Shown: positions 1 to 13,349, counted from the stretch's first letter. The stretch: DNA of 64,000 nt from Mycoplasma sp. 2045 (GCF_024582715.1 NZ_CP102083.1:434001-498000), one strand, 5' to 3'. Notes: generated from the letters alone by a model not told the origin. Numbers and translations are program-made.

Positions 1-3000
1 TTCATCTGAATCAGCAATTGCTTTATTAATTGCATTTCGTTGATATTTAGTGAATTTTTCAAATTTCTTAGATTTGGTTAAATCCACTAAATCATTTTTA
101 GCTTTAGCCAATTCTTCAGCATCAACATATAATTGAGTAATTTGATTATGTTTATTATCAAATTCTGTGCTTGTAGCATTATTATCTAAAACGTTATTGA
201 TTAATGTTGCTTTAGTTGTGTCATTAAGCACATCGCTCGCTTTAACTTGTTGAATTAATTTGTCTTTAGCTTTAACGTTATTTAAGTTATTTATAAAGCT
301 TGAATCATTAGCTAAATTCAATATTTCGCTAATTAATTTATCTCTGGTTTCATCAGAAATTTTGTTGTCTTTAGCTTCTTGATGTAATTGATCAATTAAG
401 TCTAATCTAGCTTTTTCATTGTCTAATTTATTAGTAAATTCTTCGCTTGTTTCATCTAATTCTCTAATGTTTTGAGAAATTGAATCTTTTTGTTCTTGTG
501 TCAAGTTTGGATTTTTTCTAATTTGATCAATTGCTTCTTGTTTTTTATCAATGTTTTCAGCTATTTCATTGTAGTTTTGTTCAATTGGATTGTTAGCTAA
601 AACATCTTCAACTAATTTAGCTTTATCATTGTCACTTAAAGTTTGATCATTATTAATTTTGCTTAATTTATTTAATTGATCTTTGATGTTGTCAAAGCTT
701 ACTGAAGCATTTTCGCTATTAGCATTAATTGGGTCTAATTCAGCAATTAATGCGTCTTTTTGAGCTTGTGGCAAGTCTGATTGGTTAATTTGTTCGTAAA
801 GTTCGGCTTTTTTATCAATATTACTAATTTGATGATCAAGACTTGATTTGGTTTGATTGTTATCTAAGTTAATAATTTCATCAACTAGATTTGCTTTATT
901 TTCTTTAGTTAACTCATCATTTGCTTTAATTTGTTCAATTGCTTTAACTTTAGCTGAAATATTATCTGCTTCAGTAGCAAAATTATCTGAATCTTTTGCT
1001 AAGTTATGAACTTGATCAATTAAAGCTTCTTTAGTATTTTCATCTAAATTAGGGTTTTGTTTAATTTGGTCAATTAAATTCAATTTAGATTCAATGTTAT
1101 TTAATTTATCAGTTAATTTACTGTCATCATGAGGGACATTAATTACTTCATTAACTAATTTGTTTTTGTCTTCATCGCTAATGTGTTCATTAGTTTGAAT
1201 TTTTTCAATTAGTTTAGCTTTTTGATCAATTTTAGCAATTTGATTTTCTAAATCATCTTGTTTATTGTCTAAGTTAGCAACTTCATCAATTAATTGTGAT
1301 TTTTGATCATCAGTTAAATTAGGATTGCTTCTGATTTCTTTAATTTTATTTTCTTTAAGTTCTTCATTAGCTAATTGATCAGCAAATGTTTTATCTCTAG
1401 GGTCTAATTGACTGATATTATCACTTAATTTTGCTTTATCTTCAGCGTTTAATTGAGATTCATCAGTAGCGTTAATTCTTTCATAAGCTTTTTCTTTAGC
1501 TTTAATGTTGTTTAATGTATCACCATATGAATTTTTGTTAGCTTCGCTGTTTAATTTATCATCAACATTAGCTTTTTCAATATCGTCGATTAAATCTGCT
1601 TTTTGTTCAGGTGTTAAATTAGCATTGTTTTTAACATCATTAATTAAGTTTGTTTTATTAACGATTTTATCTAAATTGTCTTTGAAGTTTTGAACTTCAT
1701 CAGCATTATCTGAATTAGAAGGAATAGCTAAGTCTTTAACTTGATCTATTAAAGATTGTTTTTCAGCAGGAGTTAAGTTGTTATTTTCATTAACTTTTTC
1801 AATCGCCTTTTCTTTAGCATATTCAAAGTTTTTATCACCATCAAGAGCATTTTTTGCATCAATTAATGCTTTTTCTAATTCTAATACTTTAGCAACGTCT
1901 TCATTTGAACCTTCTTTACTGATTAATTCATCAACTTTGGTTTTAGCTTCATCATAGTTTGCTTTTGGTTCTTGAGAAGCTGCGACATATTTAGGATTAT
2001 CTGTTTGAGTTAATTCATCATTAATTGCCTTAGCTATTTCTTTTAATTGACCCATAGCATTGTTTAATGTTTGCGCTTTATCAACCACTTTGTCAACGTT
2101 AGCTAACAATTTAGCTTTATCGACTTCTTCAATTAAAGCTGTTTTTTGAGCATCATTAAGATGTTCAAGACTATTAATTAAGTTTCTTGCTTCAGCTTTT
2201 TTGTTATTGATTTTTTCATCGCCATCAAGATTTTGAGCGGCAACATTTAATTTTTCAATTAATGAATCTATGTTCTCAACACTTAATTCAGCGCTTCCAT
2301 TTTCTTTATCAGCTAAATTGCTTGCATCATTAAACGCTTTATCAAATTCACGCATTTTTACTTCAGTTGCATTTTTGTAATCAATACTATTAGGTGTGTC
2401 TTGATTGTCAGCAACTGCTTGTTTAAGCGCAATCATTTTTTCATCTAATGTTGCTGCTTCTTCAGTTACAGCTCTAACATCTTCAGGAGTTGTAGCTTTA
2501 TCAACTTTAGCAATTAAAGCTGATTTTTGAGCATTATTAATGTTTTCTAAAGCTTTAATTTTAGTAATTTCTTCAGCTCTAACTGCTTGAATGTGTTCTT
2601 TACCATTTAAGTTATTAATTGCTTCATGAACCGCGTTGATTTTTTCTTGAATCTTGTTATTGCTTAAGATGTCTTTTGTGTCATCACTTGGTTCGTTTAA
2701 AGTTGTTTTGTAGTCTTTTAAAGCTTTAATAGCATCATCATATGCTTTTCTGAAATCTTCTTCTGAACCTGTGTAATTAATATCGCTTTTAATCTTAGTT
2801 TCGTTGTTTAAGTATTGACCAAGTGTAGCCATTGTGCCATTAACTAATGCATTATTTGCGTCAACACTATTTACATCGGCAACTGAATTTTGCTCATTAA
2901 TTTTAGCAATAGCATTTTCTTTAGCTTGATCAACTTTTTCTTCACCATTTAATCCATTGATTGCATTATTTAGTTCAGTGATTTTAGTATCAATTTGCTC

Positions 3001-6000
3001 AACACTTAAATTAGTTCCATTATCACCTAAATCTTCAGCTCTAATTGCTACTTGATTATTGTATTTAACTTGACGATCTTCGTCAGCTTCAACATAATCA
3101 ACACTTGTTTTGTCAACTTCAGCAATATCTTTGTAAGCTTTCATTTTGCCATCAATTTCTTTAGCTTTTTCAACAATATTATTAGCTTCACTTGCTTTGT
3201 TATTTTTGACTTTTTCAGTTAAGGATGATTTTTGAGCTGGATTTAAGTTAGTTAAATTACCAATTGTTTCAATAGCTTTGGCTTTAGCTGTTTCATCAGC
3301 TTTGGCTTTATCTAAAAGATTTTTAACATTAATAGCAAAATCTTCATTTGTCTTATCTAATGTGGCAGCATCAATCTTAGCAATATATGTATCTTTTTCA
3401 CCTTTAGTTAAATTATCTAGTTTAGCTAATTCATCTTTGGCATTGGTTTGTGCATATTTAAGAGCCTTGTCATAAATGGCTTGTGTTTCTTCATCTCTTG
3501 GAACTTTTGATAATTTTTCAACTTCGGCTTTCAATAAACCTTTTTGGTTTTCGTTTAGACTTGGGAAATGATTCTTAATGTCATTTCTTGATACTTCTCT
3601 ATTTCCATCAAGTGCTTCATCAGCAGTTTTTAAGACTTCTTTACTTTGGTTTGCTTCATTAGCTAAACCATTTAATGAATCAGCAGTTGCATTGCTTAAA
3701 TCTTTAGCTTTTAGTTCTGCTAATTTAGCTTTAGCATTTTTTAAGGCTTGATCAACAGCTTCTTTTCTGTCTTGAGCATCTTTGGTATAAATGCTTGTTG
3801 CAACTTTAGCTTCTGTAGAAGTAATTTGTTTTTCTAATTCGCCAAGATCTAAGTTTAATTTTTGAGCTTTTTCTAAGAGTTTTTGTGCAGCTTCTTCATC
3901 AGTAGCATTACTTAATAAGTCTTTAATTTTATCTTTTTGATCTTTTGATAAATTATCAAGTTTATCAACTTCTTTAGCTTTTTTGTTTTTGTTTTCTTCA
4001 CCATTAAGTGCATCATAAGCAGAAATTAATTCTTCTTTAGCATTGTCAATTTCTGTTTTTAAAACATCGTCTTTAGCAATTAAATTATTTAAAGCCTGTA
4101 ATTTTTCATCATAAGTTTGTTTTAAAGCAGTATTTGCTAATCTATATTTGTCAGCAACTTTATTTGCTGATTTAGCTGTTTCATAGGTCAATTGGTCATC
4201 TTTTGCTAATTTTTGAATTTGTTCTTTTACAACGTTCTTAGCTTCTAAAATAGCAGTATTTAAAGCTGTAGCAGATTCTTGAACTGTTGAAGCTTGTGAT
4301 GTTGTCGATGTTTTAACTTGATTTTCAAATACAGCCTTTTGGTTCTGTGTTAAATCACTTAAATCATTGATTGCGTTAATAGCTGCTTGTTTATTTTGAT
4401 TTAATTGTTCAGCTTCTTGAATTATCGCTTTAACAGCAGCGTCATATTTGTGACCTTGAGTTTCATCAAGTGCTGCATTATTAACTTTTCTTAATAATTC
4501 AGTAATTTCTTCACTTGAAAGATTTGCATAATTATTCTTATTAATTTTGTTTGACGCTTTGGTTTTACTTAAACTTAATCCTTCTTGAAGGATGCTTGAT
4601 TTTTCTTCTTGTGTTGGTTGTTTTTGTAAATTATCAACTTTGTTTTGTAAAGCTTTAATTTGACTAGCATCTAATAATTCTCAATTATTAAGATCTTCTT
4701 TGAATTTGTTTCTATAACCATCTAAGGCATCAATTGCATCATTTAAGGTTAATGTTTGAGTGTTAATTTCACCGGTTTTTTCAGCAATTTGTTCTTTGTT
4801 TAAATTATTTAAATCAGCTGTTTCATAGCCTTTTAAGGCTTTTTTAGCATCTTGAATTGCTTGGTCAAATTTAGCTTGGTTACCTGTTGTATCACCTGTA
4901 TATTCAAGTTTATCTCTTTTACTTTCAGCTTCAGCTATTTTAGCTTTAAGATCAACAATAGCTTTATCTAAGTTTTTAGCTGCTTCAATAATTTTGTTTG
5001 CTTCTTCTTTATTAGCGGCTCCATCAATTTTATCTTTGATAGCTTGTTTTTGTTTAGGTGTTAAATTGTTTAAATCATCAATTCTTTGATTTAATGCATT
5101 TTGGTTTTGATCACCATTTAACTCACCATAAGCAGTTTGTAAATTGCTTAATACTGTTTCAACAGCACTTAATTCTGAGTTAGCGCCATTAGTTTTATTA
5201 AGTAATTCTTGAGCTGCTGATAAAGCATTATCATAAGCTTGTTTTTTATTAGCATCTGCTAAAGTATAAACAATAGCTGTTTTAGCATCATTGTTTTGAT
5301 CATCTTCAACTGCCTTTTTAGTTAAAGCGGTTAATTCAGCTTTAACAGCATCACTTAATTCATTCATTTTGGCATTTAATGTGCTTGCTGTTGCACTACG
5401 AGTTTGAATTGATTCAGTTGAAGTAGCTGATTTTAAATCTGCTTTATAAGCGTCTAATTGATTGTTATTTAAATAAGGGTAATTATTTGTTGCATCAGCA
5501 ATAGCTTTTTCAATTTCTGCTTTAACTTGAACTTTAGCTACTTCATTAAGATTATTGGCTTTTTCTAACTCATCTAATAAAGTTTGTTTTTTTGCTTCAG
5601 GAACATTGTTATTAATGTATTGGGCAACTTTTTCTTTTTCAGCTTGTAAAGTAGTTTTAAAGCCTGTTAAAGTAATTTTTCTTGTGTTAGTTGAAACAAC
5701 CGCTGGATTTTGTGGGTCATTATTTGAATTCAATATTGCTTTGGTAGAAGCAATTTTGAATGTTATATCTAATGTACCATTATCATTGTTTGGCGATAAC
5801 TGAATACTGTTTAAATAACCTTCAACATCTAAGTTTGCTGGGTTGTTAAACGCTTTAATAGCTTTTTTAGCAACTTCACTTGGCAATTGATTTCTATCAA
5901 TTGCGTTAGTATCACTTTCATTAATAGTAAATGAATTGTTTGAATCAGCTAAAATAGCATCCACTCTTTGTTGTTCAGTTAAAGTACTTAAGGAATTATC

Positions 6001-9000
6001 ATTATTTAAAATATAAGTTTTACTTGATTGAACACTTTCAAGATTTTCTTTAGTTGATTGATATTTGTAACTTAAGTCTAATTTACCTGTTAATTCATTT
6101 CGATTTGAAATAACTCAATCAACTGGTTTCACATCTGCAAGGATTGTAGAATCGTTAAATTCAACATCATCTTTAGTAATTTCACTAGCAGTTTTAGTAT
6201 TTTGTGAATTATCTTTAACTTTTGCTGTTGCAGTTTGTAATGAATTTAATCTAGTTAATTCATCATTATAACGTTGTTGACCGTTTAAATTATTAATTGC
6301 ATTTTGAATTTCAGTATTCATTGAGTCAACATTAGTTTTATTCATCAAGTCAGAATTATTTTCAGTATTTAAAGCAGTTAATAAATCTTCTGCTTTTTTA
6401 ATTGCGCCACCTTTTTGACCATTATTTTTAGCAGGATTACCATCATAAGCAGTTCTTAAATCATTTGTTGTATAAATATAATCATCGCTTGTTACAACAG
6501 TATTTTGTTTCGTGATGTAATCACGCAAGGTTTTCATTGATGAATTTAATGCATTATTAGTTGCATCTTGACTGTTAACATCTGCAATGGTATTTTTAGC
6601 ATTAATTAAAGCAATTGATTTTTCTTTTTGTTTATCAGTTAATGATGAATAATCAGAATTAACTTTAGCTCTTGCATCCTCTTTAGCTTTTTGTAATCTT
6701 TCAACACCATTTAAATCGCTAATTGCATCTTGAATTGCTTTGGTTCTATTTTTTACTACTGTTAATGATAAATTAGATCCTTGAGTTTTATCAACATCAG
6801 TTTTTTGTTGAGTTACCGCATCATCTAATGCACTTTGATTATCTGCTTGAGTGTAATCAATTCCTTGTTTAATTGTTTCAATATTATTAGTTGCATCATT
6901 ATAAGCTTTCATTGCATCATTTAAATCACTTGCATCAGCAACTTTTTTATTTAATTGATCAATTGGAGCATTTTGAATTGCTTCTTTAATAGCATTTTTT
7001 TGTGCATTATTTAAATATTGATAATTATCAATTTCTGTTTTTTTAGCGTCTCTTTGATTTTGTTCATATTGCGCTTGAGTTAAGAAACCAGTTCTAGTTT
7101 GTGAAGCTGAAGCATTACTTTTAATATCTACATTTGAAGCAATTTCATCAGCAATAGTAACTAAATCATTTGCTTCCCTTGTAGTTTTTAATTTGTAAGT
7201 ATATGAAATTGATCCATTAGTGTCATTATTTGTGGGATTAGATAAATCAGTTAATGTGACATTGTTATCATTACCAAAATTATTAATAAGTGAAATTGTA
7301 TAGTCAGTATTCAAAGTTGAATCTGAAGCACGTTTGATTGGATTAGCTGTAATATTAAGAATTGTTTTTTGAGTATCATTAGTATCTTGAGTAATTAGGA
7401 CATTTAATCTATCTGCTTCAGTTTGGAATCCAGTAATTTCAGCGGTTTTTTCAGCTGAAATAGCAGCATTATCAATAGTTGATTGCAATTTATATGCAAC
7501 TTTGATTTTACCTGTAATGTCATTGTAACCAAGATATCTAACACTATTTGCATAAATTTTTGTATTGGTTGGCAATTGTCAAACAATATCAACATTTGCA
7601 TTATTTGCTTTTTCCACAGTTGAGGCTTGAATATTAGGTTTTTTAGTTGCCTCTTTATATTCTGGAGTAGCGCTTAAAGTTTCAATTCTTGATTGTTCAT
7701 CACTAAAACCAGTAATTGTATAAGTTTTATCCTGTGTATAGATGTTGTCTTTATCACTTGATTTAAGAATTTTATAAGTAACTACTAAAGTACCAGCATT
7801 ATCATCAGCTTTAATACCAATAATTTTAGTTTCTACCCTTTGCTTATTAGGATCAATACTATCAGTAGTAATTAAACCTTGTTTTGCAGTTGAAGGTTTA
7901 ATGTTTTTGTCTGGATAATCAAAAGTTGCAGTATAATCTTTAATTTTTTCACGTTCATTATTAATATCAGTTCATTTATCGACAATAGTTTTGATATTTT
8001 TATCTGAACCGATTAAAACTTTATCAGAATAGTCTTCATTAGCTTCATAAGTATCTTTATACAATTCAGCTTGATCAATTAAACGATTAACATTGTCTTT
8101 TTCATCTTGACTTAAATAATCAAGACTATTAATTTGATCTTTGGCATTTTCTATTGCCATATCAAATGCAAGTTGCATTTCATCATTAATAATTGAATAA
8201 TAATTTGCATTAATTGCTAAAGTTTTAGTTTGGGCATTATAGGTAAATGGGCCTTTTGATCCCAATTTTCCTTTTAGAGAATTAATGATATAGAATTTTT
8301 CACCAATAGTATTATCACCATTTAAGAAAGTAAAATTGTTGATTTCTTTTTTAAATTCTTCAACAGCCCCATTAAGTTGATCACCAGTCAATTTATTAAT
8401 TCAATTTTGTTGTAAAGTATTTTTTCCATTAGTGTAAAAAGTGGTTAACGTGCTAGTTGATTCAAAAATGTTTGGAATTGTCTTATTATTTGCATCTTTT
8501 AAATTTGCATCAAAAGTATCAAAAGAATTTAAATTAATAGAATTGGTTGATTTTGTAAAAACAGCATAATTTTTAAAATCATTTTGAGGTTTTTGTTGCT
8601 CTAAAATTTGAGTTTTCAAATTATTTTTTTCTGTGACAAGAGAATTTAAATTTGCAATAGTATCTAAAACATTCTTAATATTAGATTCGTAAGGCTTTGA
8701 TTTTGTTGAGTCAAATGTTTTAACTTGTTCTTCAGTTGTTAAAGTATCAATAACATTTTGAATAAGATTATCAGTTAACAAATTAGTTGCTCTTGTATTA
8801 TTTGTTGAATAAGTTTGAGAATTAGCTTTTGTAATTTCATAATCATTCAATTTGCTATATAGAGAATTTAAATTATTTTTACCAGAAGTTAGAATTGCAT
8901 CAAGTCTATCACCTAAAACTTTTTTAATTGTTTGTAAAATTCGACTTAAAAAATCAAATGATTCTAATGTACTATATTTACTGGAATTACTTCTATCTTG

Positions 9001-11097
9001 TGCATTTGGATCATTATTATATTCAGTAGATTTAAGTTTAATAACGCTAGAATTGGTGTTGATAAAATCTTCTAAATTCTTTTTAACTTCGATATCAGCT
9101 AAAGCATAAAGCATTTTATTTGTGGCAATTGTATTTCAATCACTATCATAGATTTGAGTATTAAGTGGGTATTCACGAACCTCTTTATATTTTTCTTCTA
9201 TTGATTTTTGTAAATCATCAATTTGATCTATTTTAGCTTTTCAACTATTTTTAGCTGTTTCATTTGTAAATTCATTATCAACATTAAATGAAGTATCGCC
9301 TTCAACATATCTAGTTAAAGCATCTTTTTCACCTTTAGTTAATCATTTTTTAGATTGAATATATCTTTTAAGATATTCTAAATCTGTAAATGTGTATTCA
9401 ATCGGTGCAAAATCAAGATATTCTCTTCCAAAAGTAGTTGATGCAGAAGCAGTTGAGGTTTTAGTAATCATTCTTCATTTTTTGGTATCTGTACCTGGGA
9501 CAAAAGAAGCATTTAAACGTAAATTATCCAAGTTATTGTATTTTTTATAATCTTGATAAATATTTCTTGTTCTAATTACGTTTTTGTCGTCATAAGAAAC
9601 ACCATTTTTATCTATATTGTATGCAAAAGCACTATTTCCGTTTTCAGAAATAGATAAATTAGCTTGTGGAATTCCATCAGTTGCTTGATCGTAAAATTCA
9701 AGACCATTTTGATTTTTTTCTTCAGTATTAAATTTCTTTAAATATGACTGTTTCCGATCAGCCATTTTAATAAATCCACCGATAACCTTGTGTTCATCTC
9801 TATTATTTAAATTTCTATATTCTGAAACTCCAAAATATGTTTTCTTTTCAGTGGTTGAACCAGTATTACCAGCATATAATTGATCAAAAGGTTCAGGTGA
9901 ATTATTGAATTGTTTCATTTCTAATTCAACTACAGCTCCTGCAACAATTTCATTATGTGATGTACTTGTATTAACTCTAAAAACAAATAATCCCCCTTGA
10001 TTTTGAGTTATATTATTTTTAGTAATAACAGGAGTCTTATCCCTAATTATTGAGTGTTGAAATAAACCAAAAGCAACTTTATTATATTTATCGGTTGTGA
10101 AAGTAAATTTAGAATCTCTTACTGCTTGTGGAGTATAACCTCTAATTAAAACATCATAAAGTTCATTACTTCCTTGTTGTCTAGTGTTTTTTCATCAGTT
10201 TATTTGATTTTTATTTGCATCTGACATATTATTTTCGTACTCATTAGGAATATGATCATAATATGGTAAATAAGCATAGTCACTAATGTAAGCCATTTTT
10301 GACTTACCGTTTATGGTTGTACTAACTGATTTCTCTGCGCTAGTTAATTGTTGCGTTTTACCTATTCATGGGCTTATTTCCATTTTTCCAATATTAGCTT
10401 TCGGATTATCATTGATATTTATAGTATATGTAGTTAATTTACCTTCAGTTTGATCAATATTAACACTGCTACTATCTTCTTTAACAAATAAGTGAATTTT
10501 GATATCACCAACTAATCTAATATCATCTGAAAAGTAAATTCCAGCAGTAAAAAAGTCATTATTTGTATCAGCATTAGTTAAGTTAACACCAACTTTAACT
10601 TTTTTAGTATTAGTTAATGGATTAAATCCATTTCCATTTCATCAAGAACCAGTGTTATCAGGTAATGATGATGAAGCACCATCTCTTTCTCAAGAATACA
10701 TATTACCAATTTCATTAGCAAAACCTTCACCGTTTCAATTGGTTTGATTAATATTTGATGGTAAACCAGGGGTTGAAGCATCGAATAATCTATACCATGC
10801 ATCACCAGTCGCGCTTCATTTAAGCTTATTATTTCCAGTTTGACTTAAATTAGTTACTCCATCTGCGTTTAAAGAGTTATATCACCTATGAACTGTTCCA
10901 TTACTGTAATTATCATAACCTGTTCAAATATCATCTGAAATATTAGAATTAACTTTATCAAACACATAATTATCATTATTAATCGCAATATTCACATCTT
11001 GTTTTGAATGATTTGCTGAAAGAGTCAAAGTAAGTCCTATTAATGGTGCTGATACAGGCACGATTAAAAGACCCTTTTTTAATGCTTTATTTTTCAT
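1..11097 (-). CDS. Giant secreted GA/FIVAR-module surface protein (3' end outside window)
   Basis: One frame stays open for 3,699 codons when TGA is read as Trp; the stop lies beyond the left edge. The start is ATG at 11097, preceded by AGGAGA. Residues 1 to about 27 form a signal peptide with no lipobox Cys. Residues to about 1040 are unique (Trp/Gly-rich, probably beta, then helical). About 1040-1815 contain several Lipoprotein_17-like beta domains (G-T-L-x-V-x-Y-K, then I-T-G-F) mixed with GA modules. The rest is helical GA/FIVAR units of Ebh type, ending in shorter units of about 48 residues. Position 1 aligns with 23558 in the paralog at 23384-33187, so about 58 codons including the membrane anchor should follow outside the window. 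Likely role is cell-surface binding (adhesin or matrix/albumin binding); the ligand is unknown. Expression may be phase-variable through the upstream TA runs. Confidence 0.85.
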
Positions 11098-11113
11098 ACA
11101 TATCTCCTAATTC

Positions 11114-11153
11114 TATATATATAACTATTCTGTAATATATATATATATATATA
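11114..11153 (-). repeat. TA/AT dinucleotide runs upstream of the giant gene at 1-11097
   Basis: Two runs lie just upstream of the ribosome binding site: 10 nt at 11114-11123 and 19 nt at 11135-11153. Candidate -10 hexamers (TATAAT on the minus strand) sit immediately upstream at 11159-11164 and 11170-11175. The runs therefore fall in the 5' leader or overlap the promoter. Dinucleotide runs of this length are prone to slipped-strand mispairing. Confidence 0.7.
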
Positions 11154-11180
11154 GATTCATTATATATTAATTATAGAATT

Positions 11181-11275
11181 ATGGAAAAAATAAAACCTTT
11201 TTGAAAATTGTATCAATTTCAGGTATGACATTAATTCCTGTGGCATTTGTTGCTTCTTGTAAAAATTCTAAATAA
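11181..11275 (+). pseudogene. Relic of a lipoprotein leader
   Basis: The plus strand encodes a short signal-peptide-like stretch ending in the lipobox V-A-S-C, then K-N-S-K and a stop. The only upstream ATG (11181) is out of frame by one base, so the peptide is not made as such. A similar relic occurs at the same relative place upstream of the paralogous giant gene (33284-33376). It looks like the 5' end of an old lipoprotein gene copied along with the giant gene. Confidence 0.45.
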
Positions 11276-11278
11276 AAG

Positions 11279-11384
11279 AAATAAACAGGGAGCCTAAAAG
11301 TTGAAAGAAGGGTTAATTAGACATAATAACACCTTAACGTTGTTGGGGTGGCTTTACATTTATGAAATTTTTTGGTTTTTAAAA
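11279..11384 (+). repeat. Left copy of 106-bp direct repeat flanking the IS element
   Basis: This 106-bp segment is identical base for base to 13239-13344 and abuts the left inverted repeat of the IS element. It is best read as a long target-site duplication. IS1634-type elements are known to produce long duplications of variable length. Confidence 0.9.
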
Positions 11385-11515
11385 CCTGAGTTTCCAAGTT
11401 GGAAGCTCATTTTATATAATTTTTAAACTCTACTTATATACTATGTATATAAGTAAAAATCAAAAATTTTTATTTTTTTACAATGATTACAATGATAATA
11501 GTGTATAATTAAAGC

Positions 11516-13163
11516 ATGAGCAATTACATTTTATATAAAAGAAACAACCCCAAAGGTATCTATTTAGCAATTGGAATTTCAAAAGGTTATGGTAAAGGAA
11601 TTGGCGATTTAGTTGGTTTAGGCTATTGAGAAGAAATCAAAGATAAATATTCTTTGCAAAACATTGATGATTTAAAGGCAATTGCAAAATTAGTTCCATT
11701 TACGAACAACAAAGTTGAAGCGAAGAGCAAATTTTTTGAATTGCTAGAGCCAACATCTGTTGAAACCAATGTTAAAAATGTTGGAATTGATTTAATTTAC
11801 AAAATTATCAAAGAACTAGACTTATTCAGTTCATTGCCAAAAAGCAAGCACAAATCGTTAGAAGAAGTTCTTGAATTTATCATTGGAACCAGAATTATTT
11901 TTCCAAGAAGCTACATTTGTCAATATAAAAACAAAAATGATTTTTTACACAATGTTGAAATTAAAAAATCATCAATTTATAACTATTTTGACACTTTTTA
12001 ACAAATAAAGAAACTATTTTGTTCAATCTTTACAATAAATTACAAGAGTTAACTAATAGAAACAGTAAACAATTACACTTTGACAATACAACTGTTTATT
12101 TTGAAAGTTTTTCAAGAAAAGGCGTAAGACAAAAGGTTTTTCAAAAGACGGCAAACATGATGAAGACCAAATTGTAATAGCAATGGCGACAGACAATAAT
12201 GGAATACCTTTTCATTACAAAATTTTTGAAGGAAATACTGCCGATTCACAAACTTTAATTAAGTTTTTAATTGAAATGGAAAGAATTTACAAAATTAAAG
12301 ACGTGTCAATTATTGCCGACAGAGGAATTAGTCAAAATGCTAACTTAAGATTTTTAGAACAGAAAGGCTATAAATACATCGTTCAAAAACGTATCGATAA
12401 CCTTAGCGAAGCAGACAAAAATTCATCATTGAAGATAAAGATTATATGTTGGAACATGAAATGTTTTCAAAAAGCAGATTTGTGGAATCTGTTTGAGCTA
12501 ACAATAGAAAAAGAAAAGATTTAATCAAACTCTTAGAAAACAAATAGTTTACTTTAGCCCAGCAAAAGAAAAGCTTGACAGAATAAAAGAGCTTATTCAA
12601 TAGCAAAATATGAGAAAAATCAATAAATAATGTAATTTGCTTAAGTGATCTTGTGCCAGAATATAAGAAAAATATATGGATGTTGAAGGCAAAACAATTG
12701 CTAAGTTAAATTACTCTAAAATTAAAAAATAGCTGATCAAGATGGTTTCTATATGATTGAAACCAACATACCAGATTTAACAGCGCAAAGAGCTAATGAA
12801 ATTTATAAACAACAATGAAAAATTGAAGAAGGTTTTAGAACATTGAAATCTTCGCTTGAAGTTAGACCGATGTTTGTTCATAAAGATTCTCACATTCAAG
12901 CACATGTTTTCTTGTGTTTCTTAGCATTGATTGTCTTAAAATACTCAATTTACAAACTTAAAAAGTTTTATGAAGATAATGGTGAAATTCAAAAAGTAAC
13001 TATGAATATGTTTATAGATGCCTTAAAACTTATAACAATAACAACTAAAACTGTAAATGGTAAAGTTGTTGTTGAAATCATTAATAATTTAGATCCAAAT
13101 CATTACGAATTAAACAAAATATATAAAGATTTTTCATTTGTTATAGAAAATCTATCATTGTAA
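11516..13163 (+). pseudogene. IS1634-family transposase, multiply frameshifted
   Basis: The reading begins at ATG 11516 (M-S-N-Y-I-L-Y-K-R) and runs in frame, with one TGA Trp, to a stop at 11999-12001. It then continues in other frames: about 12000-12120 in a shifted frame, the DDE-type core with G-I-P-F-H-Y-K-I-F-E-G-N-T and I-I-A-D-R-G-I at 12183-12430, and the C-terminal W-K-I-E-E-G-F-R-T-L-K-S region and tail at about 12815-13163. Several further stops and shifts fall in 12430-12750. The motifs D-N-T-T, A-D-R-G and the E-x6-K-like helix are typical of IS4-group DDE transposases. The decay implies an old insertion, yet the flanking duplication is still perfect. Confidence 0.85.
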
Positions 13164-13173
13164 TTAAAAATAC

Positions 13174-13215
13174 AAAAAACGAAAACGCCTTATTTATAGG
13201 TGTTTTCGTTTTTTA
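13174..13215 (+). terminator. Terminator hairpin of the IS element
   Basis: A long stem (aaaaacgaaaacgcct paired with its near-complement) lies just after the transposase stop and just inside the right inverted repeat. T-rich flanks on both sides would let it act in either direction. Confidence 0.65.
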
Positions 13216-13238
13216 ACCCTTTAACTTGGAAACTCAGG

Positions 13239-13344
13239 AAATAAACAGGGAGCCTAAAAGTTGAAAGAAGGGTTAATTAGACATAATAACACCTTAACGT
13301 TGTTGGGGTGGCTTTACATTTATGAAATTTTTTGGTTTTTAAAA
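13239..13344 (+). repeat. Right copy of 106-bp direct repeat flanking the IS element
   Basis: Identical to 11279-11384 and abuts the right inverted repeat. Its right end runs directly into the T-tract of the terminator of the adjacent minus-strand giant gene, which places the original target just downstream of that gene. Confidence 0.9.
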
Positions 13345-13349
13345 AATAC

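Larger units (their letters stand above)
11385..13238 (+). mobile_element. IS1634-like insertion sequence (IS4 superfamily), decayed
   Basis: The element is 1,854 bp and is bounded by perfect 16-bp inverted repeats: CCTGAGTTTCCAAGTT at 11385-11400 and its reverse complement at 13223-13238. Exact 106-bp direct repeats flank it. The length, the transposase type and the long direct repeats match IS1634. It sits between two co-oriented giant surface genes, beyond the terminator of one and upstream of the promoter of the other, so it disrupts neither coding region. The transposase carries several frameshifts, so the copy cannot move on its own. Confidence 0.88.

Noticed and set aside
1-11097. Apparent fragmentation of the giant genes into many short frames
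   Set aside because: All breaks are TGA codons in one constant frame at Trp-like positions, also seen in atpA, rpsD, uvrC and potABC. The code uses UGA for Trp, so the genes are intact.
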